Shown: piece by piece, positions 42,931 to 54,494 of the stretch | Numbering within the stretch: the first letter of the stretch is position 1 | Layout: each line of letters begins with the position of its first letter | Assembly (NCBI RefSeq): GCF_034702125.1 | Contig: NC_085873.1 | Location: 52,274,376 to 52,338,375 of the forward strand | DNA: 64,000 nt | Direction: 5' to 3' | DNA from: Engraulis encrasicolus | Lineage: Eukaryota; Chordata; Actinopteri; Clupeiformes; Engraulidae | Notes under the pieces: model-generated | Seen by the model: the letters and a program-made list of their open reading frames with translations, nothing else | What the model was told of the DNA's origin: nothing | Database searches by the model: none | Made by a program: the position numbers and the translations under genes

Positions 42931-43920
42931 CATGTCTTTGTGTCATCCACGTATTTATGTTTTTATTTTTATTTTATCCATCTTTTCAAGCCAGTTCTTT
43001 TACAGTAATTAATTGTGTTATGTGATTTTATTGTTTGCTGTTGTTTTTAATCAGTTATGGGTTATTTATGGATTTCTTTCAGTGTTGCTGAATGGCTGCA
43101 TGCTGCTTCTTTTTAATCTGGTTAGAGCTACATGCCATGCTGACATTTACTGACTGTGCAAAGTGCAAGACAGGACAAGAAACAGTGATGTACCAATAAC
43201 AATAAATTGATGAAGTAGCCTAATAAATAATAACTGAGGATTTAACATTTGTGAGTGACAGCGATGGACCAGTGATAAACCAGTAACAATCAAGTGATAG
43301 AGAAATAAATAACAATTTAAACATTCAACATTTAACATAATATAGGGGGGAAAGTATAGTAGAAGACATAATAACAACAATAATGTAAAAAATAATTGTA
43401 AAATACAACAATAAGTCAAGGCTATGCTGTACTACACACAGCGCAGTGGTCCATGTTATGCAACTAACTTTACACTCAACCACAAATTCTGAAATTGAGA
43501 TAGAGTGATCTGGCGAGAGACAGATTATGATTTGGCAGAAATCCTTGAAATGTCACTTTTACATTTGTACATTTTCATACTTCAGACACTAGGTGGTGAC
43601 AAGTCATCACGCTTACGGGCAGTGAAAGTCCACTTGTGTTACATCGGTTGCTGTGCATGATGTATTCACGTAACTGCACTCTGCTGTTTCTTTTGAATGT
43701 TCGCTCCTTCGACATATCGCTTGGGGCCCCATGCAGCTGAACCCAGAGACCTAGAGTGTCGTCTGCACATCGGCCAATTCATTTCACAACGTGCTGCACA
43801 AAAGTGACTGACTGTGACCAATAAACTACCCTTGAATACTTGCAACCTTGTAATTCTCCACTAGGGGGAAGCAAACAGCTGTTAGTGGGGAAACTTCCCC
43901 TCCTCAGATCTCACTGGCTA
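42930..43920. other. Intergenic sequence, no gene seen
   Basis: AT-rich up to about 43450, then mixed composition. No coding sequence or clear transposon ends. It lies between gene A and gene B. Confidence 0.5.
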
Positions 43921-43922
43921 AG

Positions 43923-44684
43923 TGTACATGATGTTTTTAAGTCCGATTTAATAAATGCGATTTAAATAGATCGGATTAAGAGTTATTTTGCGATGTGTAT
44001 ACATGGCACTTTCACTTAAATGCGATTAAACGTCTGGGGAAAATAAAGCATTGCGATTGGACTGAGGACGCACGTGCTGAGCGAGCAAAATAAGGCACGG
44101 GGGCGTGGTCCAATGCCACCGAGATGCAGGTCATCTTCCCCACGAAAATCGTTGCCTCAGGCGGACTGAAATCACAACATTTCCCCCTTTCTCCCTGGAT
44201 CATTTACAATGCTACATTAGCTACCCTGTTAGCATAGAAAAACGAGTGGTCAAATAGTAATGTGGAGTAACTTTGTTGTGCTTCATTACTTCGTGGGGCA
44301 CTTTTACATCAATATATGGAAGCCACAACATTTATAGTCGCTTAGGGACTTTAAATTAAGCAAAACTTTCATGTGAAAATCAACAGGAAGTGCCGCCATG
44401 TTTTTCTCTCTGGCAAAGAGCACAGTCTCTTGGCGCCATCATGTGGTCAACAAGCATACGTGGAATGACTGGATTTATTGTAATTCCGAATAAAAGGTTA
44501 CATGACAGAGGAACGTGTTTAATCGGATTTAAAAGAGGATTAAACCACCCACTTTAATCGGACTTAAGTTTAAATCGGAATAAACTTAAATCCTGTTCGG
44601 TAGGTGTTTACATGATATTTTTAGAGTGGAATTAAGATTAAAAGTGAGTAACAGTAAATCGGACTTAAGTGTCTCATGTAAACT
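43923..44684. mobile_element. MITE-like element
   Basis: The ends 'gtgtacatga' with 'taagtccgattta', and the complement of 'gtttacatgagacacttaag' with 'tccgattta', are imperfect inverted repeats of about 28 bp. The interior is full of 'aatcggattaa'-type motifs and a second copy of the end near 44609. No coding capacity. Confidence 0.65.
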
Positions 44685-44727
44685 CATAGAATGTAGCAGT
44701 CACCTTTTGGAGAAGACATGGGGCAGA

Positions 44728-45094
44728 GCAACGAAACGCTGCCCATTCACTTGAATTGCCCGACTGTTGCCTAGCGACCCACTAGTTTGATGCCCTTTCG
44801 GTAGCCTACCGTCACATGGTAATCAAACATTTCAAACAAGCAATTAGGGTTAGGTTTAGGGTTAAGGTTAGGGTTAAGGTTAGGGTTAGGGTTAGGTTTA
44901 GGGTTAAGTAGGGTTAAGGTTAGGGTTAGGTTTAGGTTTAGGGGACATAAGGCGTAAGTACCGAAAGGGCGTCGAATTAGTGGGTTAGGGTTAGGGTTAG
45001 TGTATCAGCAGTTTTCTGTCAGCACCCCCTCCCCACCCCTGCAGACGCTAGGCAGCAGTGGGGCAATTCAAGTGAATAGGCAGCGTTTCGTTGC
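44728..45094. repeat. Inverted-repeat element with a telomere-like core
   Basis: The outer arms 'gcaacgaaacgctgcc-attc' are followed by 'acttgaattgccc' and 'gcctagcg', in inverted copies at 44728-44810 and 45020-45094. The inner arms 'cgccctttcggta' type lie at 44790 and 44960. Between them is a degenerate TTAGGG/TTAAGG/TTTAGGG array (44846-44943, resuming at 44984-44999). The right arm carries about 70 bp extra. Confidence 0.8.
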
Positions 45095-46060
45095 CCTACC
45101 ACGAAAAACGGGCAATAACGTGAATGCACCACGAAAATTAATCTATTTTTTTCGTGAAGACTTTACGAAAGGCGTGAGATAGGGCTCGCAGAGTCAAGTC
45201 TGTCTGTCCACAGTTTGATTCGTGAGCCTGGATCATACAAAATGGAGAATTCTGGGTTTTGTTTGTTTTCTTTTACTTTCCGAGTAAAATTTCATCTAAG
45301 TGTGAATTTCGTTTCTTATGAGATCTGATGGTCCACCATACGAGGTTATGAAGGGTAGCACAACAACATGGTCTCATAATAAAGCCTAATTCCTCAATGT
45401 TGAATTAATTATTCAGATTTGATCATATTTACATGACCTGAGAAAAATAGCAAAGGAGGATCACTATGCAGCCGCATTTTGGGTGCAGCTGACATTTCTG
45501 GACAATTCATTGCACAATGTACACAGACTGAGATAGTATTCATTTTGTCATTTGTATTCATGAATGTTTTAAAATGTATGCCCACCTTGATGTTGACCTG
45601 ATTTGGGGAAGCCTTGTCCATTGTTTTTGTTGTAGTCTCACTTCCTTCTGGTCATTTCTGGGCAATTCATTACACAATGCTCATAGACGGTATTTGTATT
45701 AGGATCAAGGATGCAACGGGTTTTTTTTTTCAATAGAGACTCTACCCCACCATTTTTCACTAACATGGACTACTGCAATGCACTATCTAGGACGGCCATG
45801 GCAACATAGAACAATGATGACCATTGGATATGCTTTTGATCACAGTGCAAGAGTCCTTGTGCACAACCCTGCAGCTGTCCAGGTACAGGTGTAGGGCGGG
45901 AAAAGGTGATCAATATGAAAAGTGCATAAACACCGCACACTGGATACTGGATACGCACTAGACGAAATGCGTTTTTCGCCAAAAAAAATAAAAGAAAAAC
46001 AGAACAGTATCCAGTGTGCGGTGTTTATGAACTTCTCATACTTATGATCCCCTTGATGTA
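45095..46060. other. Intergenic sequence, no gene seen
   Basis: No coding sequence supported. A short duplicated inverted segment ('cactggatactggatacgc' at about 45940 and its complement-like 'agtatccagtgtgcggtg' at 46006) forms a small hairpin. A diverged ancestor of the 33-bp repeat unit lies at 45590-45620. Confidence 0.5.
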
Positions 46061-46360
46061 GACCTGATTTGGGATGGCCTATTCCTTGATGCTGTTCTGA
46101 TTTGGGATGGCCTATTGCTTGATGGGTGAGCTGATTTGGGATGGCTTATTCCTTGATGCTGTTCTGATTTGGGATGGTCTATTCCTTTATGGGTGAGCTG
46201 ATTTGGGATGGTCTATTCCTTGATGTTGTCCTGATTTGGGATGGCCTATTGCTTTATGTTATCCTGATTTGGGATGGCCTATTCCTTGATGTATATTTGA
46301 TTTGGGATGGCCTATTCCTTGATGTATATTTGATTTGGGATGGCCTATTCCTTGATGTTG
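46060..46360. repeat. 33-bp minisatellite, left part
   Basis: Nine or so copies of a unit like 'ctgatttgggatggcctatt' plus 'ccttgatgttgtc'. The array resumes at 47221-47276 after about 860 bp of unrelated sequence, so it was split by an insertion. Confidence 0.9.
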
Positions 46361-47220
46361 TCGTTGAAAAAAAAGAAAATTTTGAAAATTAACTAGGCCT
46401 ATAGGCTAGTGATGCAATTCAGACCTTTCGATTATAATAGCCTAATAACAAGCCCTGACAACATGATTAATTGAAAGGCAAGAAATATATTGATTATTAC
46501 AGTAGTAGCCTACTTGTGAAACTTCTTTTCCCCGCAGCTGCGATGCCTGCATTGTTTCCCCCTCGATGCCATGTCAATCCCGCAGCTGCTGTTGACCTCT
46601 CATTTTTCTCCTTCATTTTTTAACGCTTTCTGTGACGCTTACCGGCATCGATGCTTTGGCATCTGAGCTGCGAGGTTGTTGTACACTTGAACACCGAATG
46701 GATTAGCTTGCGGTCACTGCAAGTTAGCTTGTCAGTGCACTCGTGTGCCTGAACTCGGAACGTCAAAAAATAAACAATACAATGCGAGGATGCACGCTGA
46801 CAGAACGGTCTAAAACCAGAATATAGTTCCCCTCCCCATTCCTTCATCTACCTGCACTGTCGCTTCTGTTTTTTACTCGCATGGTGGGGCTCTTCATCTG
46901 CCATGTCGCTACTACTGTCATTTTGTCGATGAAAGTGAAAATGCGCGCCGGTAATTGCTCGCGCTCACTGCTCACTCAGCGAGATAAAATACATACATTG
47001 CTGAGGGGCGGAACGCAGCCACTTCATGTATTTTGGGCTGCACAAGCAGCCTCTCAGGGGCACAGGCGGCAGTAGCCAAAAGTTTGAGATGTGTACCTGG
47101 TTTAAACATTATTATTAGTAGGTAAGTCTAAATTTCGGGACATGCACAGTCGGATTCGGGATTCGGGACAAAAGCTTATAATTCGGGACTGTCCCGAATT
47201 TTTCGGGACATCTGGTCACC
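46361..47220. mobile_element. Insertion that splits the 33-bp minisatellite
   Basis: Unrelated sequence interrupts the array. Its right end ('gggactgtcccgaatttttc' and 'gggacatctggtcaccctat') is a repeat terminus common in vertebrate genomes, read inversely as 'agggtgaccagatgtcccg'. The left boundary, after 'gttgtcgttg' and an A-rich run, is uncertain. No transposase is seen. Confidence 0.5.
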
Positions 47221-47276
47221 CTATTTGGGATGACCTATTCCTTGATGTTGTCCTGATTTGGGATGGCCTATTCCGT
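47221..47276. repeat. 33-bp minisatellite, right part
   Basis: About one and a half further units ('tttgggatgacctattcctt', 'gatttgggatggcctattcc') continuing the array of 46060-46360. Confidence 0.85.
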
Positions 47277-47329
47277 TGTATTTATCACAGTCTCTCCTCG
47301 GCCTCCTGATCTGTTAAAAAAAACTGAAA

Positions 47330-47470
47330 AACATTGCCCCAAAACTTATTATGGCTAGGTTGACAGCTGGGAAACTTTATTGTTTTCTTGACGGTGTCAG
47401 GGCCAGGAGGAGGGGCGAGGTCACAAGCACACATGGAGTATGGGAGTGTGCATAGGAATGCACCCTGTGC
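47330..47470. repeat. Dispersed repeat, copy 1 of 3
   Basis: Centred on 'gggaaactttattgttttct' with downstream 'gaggtcacaagcaca' and 'tgggagtgtgcat'. Similar copies lie at 49455-49590 (same strand) and 59010-59145 (opposite strand). Class unknown. Confidence 0.6.
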
Positions 47471-49454
47471 CTCATAACTTGCGGTACATCCGTATCGTTT
47501 TCCCCTTCTGAGTTGTGTATTGATTGTTTTATTCATGTGTTTTCCTGTAATATCTGTGCAGGTGGTGAGGATCTCCAATTTATCGAAGCAAACTGCTATA
47601 GACGGGGTGCTGTTTTGTTAGAATTTGTTAGAATTTGTTAGAATGGAGGTTTGTACAATTAGAATTAAGCAGACTACGCCACCTATGGGGGGTTGGCCCA
47701 CAGGGAGAAAGAAGTAAACCCTTAAAAAGTACCAATCAGGCAACACAGGTTCGTATACATTAGATATGACAGAGACGTGAGTTCCACCAAGAGATATTTA
47801 TTAAACTTTGGACAAACAAAAGGACATAGACAATACTCGGGTCACTACCCGGAGGCCAAGATGGCCAACTCTGGTCCTCACCAATGACACAACAGGACAA
47901 ACACACACACACACACATGCACACACCAGCAACACTGCACACCTGCTATTACAAGGCTGGCTTTGGTAGCCAAACTATGTCTTCACAATGTACGATAAAG
48001 GGGGGGGGGGATTAAGGGGACTAGCCTAGGGCAGTGACTTACCACGACTGGCAGGGCAGCAAAAGGGGGGACAGTAGCAGTATATTTGATTACACCACAA
48101 GTGATCAGCCAATGCTGGAAACTGAAAGGGGGAGGGGCACCCGAAATGTGAACCAACCCGAAGTAGATCCACCACCCGGGGACTCGTCCTGCCACTCGCG
48201 TAGGCCCAGAGCACCTGGCTGAAAAGAGAGGGAGCAAACCCACAAACACTGTGATTAGTACAATTCTACAATGTTACACAGGTATTCTAAAACACATGCA
48301 CTTCCACTATGCTGAACAAATGCCACTTATCTTTCAACAGAGGGACTGTACTCTTGAGTAGATGGGTCTTCCAGGGGCAGGTGTGCAATGTGCTGGTCAC
48401 TAAGAGGAGTATATTCACAGACAATTTATTCCCTGCCCTTTACCCAATTAAGCTACATGCAGCTACCAATGCAGCCATGCAATCCCAAAGGAACATGTAA
48501 GAATTCATGTAAGAATGAATGTGCGTGTTTGTGCGTAGAATAGCTGAGCTGTGTGGTTCTTGGCATGTGAGATGCGCATGTGGATGAATGAATGCTGGAA
48601 TGATGAACAGTCCGTGTTGTGAGTGAGGGCCTGGGGGCAATGTTTCCTTTTTGTTTACTTTATTTTCTGTGGTAAACAGTGAATTGGGAATGTTGCTTAT
48701 GTTTGTCTTTGTTTTGGTTTATTAACTGTTTTGTTTTACACCACACTGGGGAAAAGGCTAATGTAACCAGTACCAAAACCCACCGACTCCATATTACCTC
48801 ACTTGCAGTGCTGTAGTAGAGTGTCCGTTTGGCACCAGTGTGCAGGGGCGCTGATAAAAATGTTGGGCCCCATGAAAGATTCAAATTTTGGGCCCCCAAA
48901 ATGACAAATTATGTTATCAGCATCCTTCCAGGGCCCAGTCAGAGCTGTTGGGCCCTTAGAATCTGTATCACCTTACCCCCCCTCGTGGCACCCATGCCAG
49001 TGTGTGTTGCCGTGATCCTCGTTTGTAACTCATTATTATTTGATTCTTTTATATATAGTTTGCTGTGTTTGTCATTGATTGGACTCAATGGCTTATTGGA
49101 CACAATGGGTGCCTTCCAATATGCAGACGTGACGTCCATCGTCCCTTGTTCACTTGCCTGCTTGTGACCTCACGATGACGTCATCCATGAAAGAAAGCTA
49201 ATGTAATCGGGATGGTGAATGACGAATGTAATATCCACACTCGAGTCAGCTTCTCTCTTTAGCCGTGCAGGTTCGGCATAGTTTATTTCACAGGCATAAA
49301 GTGCATGGCATGTTCACAAACATAGCGTTGCCCAAACACTGATCCCGCTCCCGCCCCGTAGCTCTACTTTTATCATCCTATCCCACAACTCCCAACATCC
49401 TTAAAGGTACATAGGCCTACTCAAAAGGGCTAGACATTACATCGAACAGTCCCC
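47471..49454. other. Intergenic sequence with repeat fragments, no gene seen
   Basis: No coding sequence supported. Contents: a short triplication of 'gaatttgtta' (about 47620-47643), a (CA) run at 47900-47917, an 11-bp poly-G at 48000, and a common fish repeat at 48845-48990 rich in 'gggcccc' ('gataaaaatgttgggcccc'). Confidence 0.5.
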
Positions 49455-49590
49455 CAAATGTTTTGGTGGCTAGGCTGACAGCAGCAGGGGAAACTTTATT
49501 GTTTTCTCCATGGAGGCGGGGCGTCAGCAAAACGTAAGGCCACAAGCACAAGGGGAGGACGGGAGCATGCATATTGGAATGCCCCCAATG
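49455..49590. repeat. Dispersed repeat, copy 2 of 3
   Basis: Shares 'ggctaggctgacagc', 'ggggaaactttattgttttc' and 'aaggccacaagcaca' with the copies at 47330 and (inverted) 59010. Confidence 0.6.
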
Positions 49591-50063
49591 TGTATTACAC
49601 ACACCTAATGTGCTCAGCCTCTCTGCTGTTGGTATCTCTACAAGGAGAACATCTGTCTGAAACACATTAATCCCAAAACGTATAACTGTAGAGCACATAT
49701 CCATTTAGTTCAATATCACAGTCACACCACCTGGCATTTACATCCTAGGAAGTAAATACCAACATTTAAAATGCTAAACTATGGGTCTAGGTAAGAATGA
49801 TGTAATGTATTATATGCACATAACAAAGAGGGATACGACACATGGCATACACATTTTATTCTTTAAAACAGATATGACAACATTAATGTATCTCACTTTC
49901 GTCAAGCATATCAAAATTATGCCAATGAAAAATGTCATTAAACACAAGTATAAAACATGGTTCTCTCTTAATCTCTCATTGGACATCTCTATGCGGAGTA
50001 TGCTTTCAGTGAACGTTTGCCGAAGCTCTTTTCAATCATGCCATAGGCCAATGAACTGAACTG

Positions 50064-50083
50064 TGGGGGGGGGGGGGGGGGGA
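50064..50083. repeat. Poly-G tract
   Basis: A run of about 20 consecutive G bases, prone to sequencing error and to G-quadruplex formation. Confidence 0.8.
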
Positions 50084-50439
50084 CAACCATTAGTCAAAAC
50101 CGATTTGTTTCGCCCAAATCTGGCAACTAATCTTCACACACTGAGAGTGCACTCACCTTAGAGATGCCTCACTCATCTCCTTCAGAGAACCAGGGACATA
50201 AGCATGTCCTAATGATATCGATCTCATAATAAAAATGTAAAAATATACTGTACAGTCTGTTGTAACATTTCCAAAAGCACTCAAATAATATCTGTATAGT
50301 AAATAATACAATCTGTAAAGTAAATTCTTAACATATTTTTTCCTGAGTGGGAAATCATGGATAAGCATTTAAGGAGTCAAGTTTGTAGCCCAACAGTTGC
50401 CAGTTAAATATCCAACATCTACAGTTAGGGTGGAGAGAA

Positions 50440-50940
50440 ATGCCAGCACTACCCCATCCTCCTCCATGACTGGGGTTCCCTGGGCATGGTGCTCTCCCCC
50501 ATCCTCCTCCATGACTGGGGTTCCCTGAGCATGGTGCTCTCCCCCATCCTCCTCCATGACTGGGGTACCCTGAGTATGGTGCTCTCCCCTATCCTCCTCC
50601 ATGACTGGGGTTCCCTGAGCATGGTACTCTACTGCCCTCCATCCTCCTCCATGACTGGGGTTCCCTGAGCATGGTACTCTACTGCCCTCCATCCTCCTCC
50701 ATGACTGGGGTACCCTGAGCATGGTACTCTACTGCCCTCCATCCTCTTCCATGACTGGGGTACCCTGAGCACGGCACTCTACAGCCCTCCATCCTCCTCC
50801 ATGACTGGGGTACCCTGAGTATGATGCACCAGCAGGGGACCCCTTCAGCTGTCACCTTGATGGTGAGGCATAAAGCCTGTGGTGTGCAGTGACACTTGTC
50901 CTCAGGAGAGGCACCCGAGACGGGGCAGCACCATTGCAAA
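50440..50940 (+). mobile_element. SINE copy with internally amplified segment
   Basis: The right side (50855-50935: 'ggtgaggcataaa', 'gtgtgcagtg') matches the body of the tRNA-derived SINE at 40255 in inverse orientation. The left side is a tandem array of about eight copies of a 46-52-bp unit ('catcctcctccatgactggg' then 'gttccctgagcatggt' then 'gctctccccc'). The unit itself is a segment of the SINE (40427-40472, inverse). The array was therefore born inside a SINE copy. Confidence 0.8.
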
Positions 50941-51306
50941 ACACCGCCCCAATAACATTGTGAAAATCACTATAAACATATTAAAATAATTCTGAAGACA
51001 TTAACACATTATTTCCCCATTAATACCACACTTTACTTTGAGTGGTTTTTGTCAGCTATTATGAGCATTGTTTTGCCATTTTTTTGTCTGGGTGGGACAG
51101 TAAAAAGGGGCGTAACTCATTGTAGAATCGCCATTGGCTGCAGCCATCTGCTGTGTCCCCAATAGGGAGTCCGAAGCCAGCAGGGTCACCAAGACGAAGG
51201 CTGCACACATCTAGTCAGCTACCAAGATGAAGGCTGAAGTAATCTGGTCTGCCACCAACAGGACGGCTGCAGCCATCTGGTCTGAAGCCAGCAGGGGTCA
51301 CCAATA
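50941..51306. repeat. Intergenic sequence with a diverged tandem repeat
   Basis: From about 51130, loosely repeated blocks of 'aggctgcagccatctggtct' and 'gccaccaa' type occur. The repeat resumes at 51637-51690 after the MITE at 51307. No coding sequence. Confidence 0.55.
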
Positions 51307-51632
51307 GCGCGTTCAGGCCGACTGAGAACCGTCCTGGAGCCCGTTCCCGCACCTAATCGCTAACCGGCCGTCGTGTTCATGCCACAGATATTTGCGTTCA
51401 CGAACCGGAAAGTTGGTTCGCAATGCGAACCGCAAATTACTAGGTTTTTCTCCGCAAACCGTGACGACAGCGTGGCCGTCAGCAGGTTCATCCGGGTAAC
51501 GCAGTCAAATGCAGGAAAAGTTCAGAGCCCGGTATGAACACGGGCGGTTCGCAGAATAGCACTTTAGTGCTGAACGTAACTGGTGCGGGCACCCGCTCCA
51601 GCTCCGTTCTGGTTGGCCTGAAAGCCCTATAA
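51307..51632. mobile_element. MITE-like element inside a tandem repeat
   Basis: The left end 'gcgcgttcaggccgactgag' and the right end, the complement of 'gggctttcaggccaacc', form imperfect inverted repeats. GC-rich 'gttcgcaatgcgaacc' palindromes lie inside. It interrupts the 'aggctgcagccatctgg' repeats. The target duplication is not resolved. Confidence 0.6.
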
Positions 51633-52587
51633 GAGGAAGGCTGCACACATCAAGTCTGCCTCCGAGAGGAAGGCTGCAGCTCCTGAATCTCTTCTCAGTG
51701 GCCTGCTGAGGTGATGGACTCCTGTAATACAGAGCATCATGGTCAATAATAAAAAAGTTTCAATGCTGGACAGATCTCATTATTGTTGAAGCATTTCTAG
51801 CAGCATCATTTGGTCATAAATGTATTACACCAATAATAGGACAAGATATACAAGGTTGATGTTTGGCCAGATTGCTGTGATTATATTATAGTCGAGTGCA
51901 TTTATGGGAAAATACCACCCAACCCTAAAAAAATTCTAACAAAAGGTTTCTCAGCTGTTTTGTGTGGTATTAGATGTCCTTAATAACATACTAAAAGTCT
52001 ACTCAAGTCTGACTTCAGGAAAGGCCTCATTTTCAAGATGGCCGCCACCGGGCCCTTCAAATTACTGTAAGATGACTGTGTGACATAAGATTACTGTGAA
52101 ATGATCAGGAAAAGTGTTTTTATACATGTTTTGACCATGTAATATTCTAATTACAATATTACCTTGATAGATAAGTGGTTCTAAGTACAATTGGATGGTT
52201 TTTGTTGGTTTTGTTTTTACAGAAACATTACAACTGCATGCTCTTAAAATAAGAGTGTGTATGACAAAACACCCTAATCCGAAACAGTATTTGAAACAAA
52301 AGCTTTCTATTAGCTGTTTTGTGTACTATAGGGTGCCCTTAATAGCATAGTAAAAGTCTACCAAAATCTGAATATTACAAAGGTGTAATTTTCAAGATGG
52401 CGCCTAAAATGGCCATGAAGCTCTTAAATTAGTTAATTGACTTGGCCACAGATTCCATGTGTTTCCTGTAGACCCTTAACGCACGCCGTTCCACCAGTGC
52501 AATGCTGGAATAGTTACTGAAAACTTCACATCCATAGTACTGCTCCACTATGACAGTGCAAATGGCCTTTAGTAATACACGTACAGG

Positions 52588-53423
52588 ATGACTTTGTTCA
52601 TCGCCATTCTGGTAACAGGTAATTCAACATCACACATTTTTGGTGTTGGCAAACAGACAGCTTTTCACAAACTTGTCGATGGGGACTCTACCCTCAAGTC
52701 ATGTGCCAATTTGTTTTTGATGACAAATCAAGACAGCACCACAATACAGGACCATGGGTCTACGGCAATGGCAGTGCTGTTTGGAGGTAAGAATACGGAT
52801 TCACTTGCTTCTCTGCGTTATCACATCTTCAGCAGGAAGCTTGTTACCACAAAATCTGTTCTTACCCCAGAACGACTGCCCCCGACTGAATGTTCCACCA
52901 AATTCCACTCACTCAGAACTTACTTTCAGGTCATGACTTGACTTGGAAAAGAAGGTGAGCTGAATGGGAGCGTATCTATGTTCCCCCGGTCCTATGTTCC
53001 CCGTGTCCAATGTTCTCCTGTCTTTGTTAGAGACCGGGGAACAAAGGACCATTTTTCTAAAAAAGGGTTCTATGTTCCCCACATTGTATGTTTCCGACTT
53101 TTCAAATTGTGCCCTTCCCAAAACTACCCCTGAACCTAACCTGTCAGTAATGCAATGTTTCTGAGTTGTACATTTGTGCCCTGACCAAAACTATCCCTAA
53201 ACCTAACCTGTCAGAGGTGCAACAACAACCTGTGCTTTGCCATGCGGCAGCAGTCTACTTGGAAGCAGTGGGGAACATAGAACCCCAGCTGAATCCAGTG
53301 AACTGGGGATGGAAACTTGTGGACAACCACTTCCTGCCAGCTATGACCAGCAAGCCTGCTGCCCCTAATAGTCTCATGAAGATGATCCACTGTAACTGCA
53401 CAAACCCAACGGTGCAGTTGTAA
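52588..53423 (+). pseudogene. Decayed ORF, possible CXC-motif mobile-element protein
   Basis: Two open pieces. The first (52588-52941) contains F-G-V-G-K-Q-T-A-F and ends L-P-P-T-E-C-S-T-K-F-H-S-L-R-T-Y-F-Q-V. The second (about 53280-53423) contains P-V-N-W-G-W-K-L, then L-P-A-M-T-S-K-P-A-A-P, then I-H-C-N-C. In order these resemble the C-terminal part of a family of uncharacterised, mobile-element-like animal proteins that lead into a Tesmin/TSO1-type cysteine-rich motif. That resemblance is from memory. A 305-bp inverted-repeat element (52976-53280) separates the pieces and the cysteine motif is cut short. Non-functional. Confidence 0.45.
52976..53280. mobile_element. 305-bp MITE-like insertion
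   Basis: Perfect 11-bp terminal inverted repeats, 'ctatgttcccc' at the left and 'ggggaacatag' at the right. Internal 'tatgttcccc' copies and a duplicated 'cctaacctgtca' block occur. It lies between the two pieces of the decayed ORF. Confidence 0.55.
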
Positions 53424-53824
53424 GGCATATGGACTACTGCTTGTGGACCATGTCAAGTTGTCAATTGTAATAAGCCTCAGTGGGAGGAAGAATGTGATGA
53501 CTAGCGCATCTTTTCAAGGTCATTGAAACAAAAAAGAAATGATAGGAATGAGCTGCAGAATATACATAAAAATGTCTCTGTTCAACATTCAGGTCAAAAT
53601 GTAAATGTTTTTATAAACAAATACCAAAACAAAACAAGAAAAAAACATTAAACAAACAAAAATAAAAACAAAAAAACAAAACAACAGAAGAACACACACA
53701 CAAGGGTTTGAGCGTACACATGGTGGCCCTGTTTTGACCAATTGCACAGTACCACACTGTCCTAATTAATTAGTTTTTATATTAAATTGTACTCCTAATC
53801 ACATACTTATTAAGCAAACTTACT
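53424..53824. other. A-rich interior of the inverted-repeat element
   Basis: No coding sequence. An A/AAAC-rich run lies at 53620-53700. Confidence 0.5.
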
Positions 53825-54137
53825 AATTACAATATCACATGGTCAAAACATGTTTGAAACACCACTATTCTTTGTTATTTCAAGTTAATTCTCATGCCGC
53901 AGGCCTTTTAAGGGCCTGGCGGCAACCATCTTGAAAATGAGGCCTTTCCTGAAGTTTGATTTTGGTAGACTTTGAGTATGTTTTTAAGTACATCTGATAC
54001 AACTGGAAACCACTGAGAAACCTTTTGTTAGAATTTGGGGTCAACTCATATCTGCACTTGACTATTACTGACAGGCCCGGCTCTGCTGGTGGGTTGTTGT
54101 TTGTTCTCTGCCCCATGGTGGAGCTGTGACAGGAGAC

Positions 54138-54410
54138 TCTGAGGGCTTCCGCATACAGGCTCTGACAAAGTGCTGAGCACTGCTCAGCTAAAATTCGATT
54201 CCATTGTTTTCAATAGAACCACGCACACTGGCGCCGATGTCCGGGGACATTGGCCGATGTCGGATAGCAATTAGAGACAAGTTCTATTTTGTCGGCGCCG
54301 CCCATTGACTATCAATGCAATGTTCATGTGAAATTTGGTATGGGGGTCCGAATTATGTCGGAAGCAAAAGTGCGCCGCACTTTGTCGGAGCCGGTTTACG
54401 GAAGCTCTGA
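54138..54410. mobile_element. MITE-like element downstream of the PYD exon
   Basis: Inverted ends: 'ggcttccgcatacaggctct' with 'gacaaagtgc', and the complement of 'agcttccgtaaaccggctcc' with 'gacaaagtgc'. 'ctctga' occurs at both outer edges (54138-54143 and 54405-54410), a possible target duplication. It starts about 85 bp downstream (coding sense) of the PYD exon donor. Confidence 0.7.
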
Positions 54411-54494
54411 GCCATCGGAGGCCTGCTGATTGGGCGGTCTATAAAAGCCTATAATACAAATCTGTCTATGTGTGTGTAAAAATGTGCATGTTAC

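Larger units (their letters stand above)
51887..54067. mobile_element. 2.2-kb element with about 250-bp inverted ends
   Basis: The left arm (51887-52160) and right arm (53825-54067) are inverted copies: 'atagtc-agtgca', 'attctaacaaaaggtttctc', 'gaaaggcctcattttcaaga', then 'tgttttgaccatgt'. A third, direct-orientation copy of the middle of the arm lies at about 52258-52420. The arms enclose a decayed protein-coding remnant (52588-53423), itself interrupted by a smaller element. Superfamily not assigned. Confidence 0.7.

Noticed and set aside
44846..44999. A chromosome end or true telomere
   Set aside because: The array is short and degenerate, lies inside inverted arms, and gene-bearing sequence continues on both sides.
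47760..48249. Overlapping 60-90-codon frames on both strands
   Set aside because: No motif, no splice context, and overlapping in several frames. Most likely chance.
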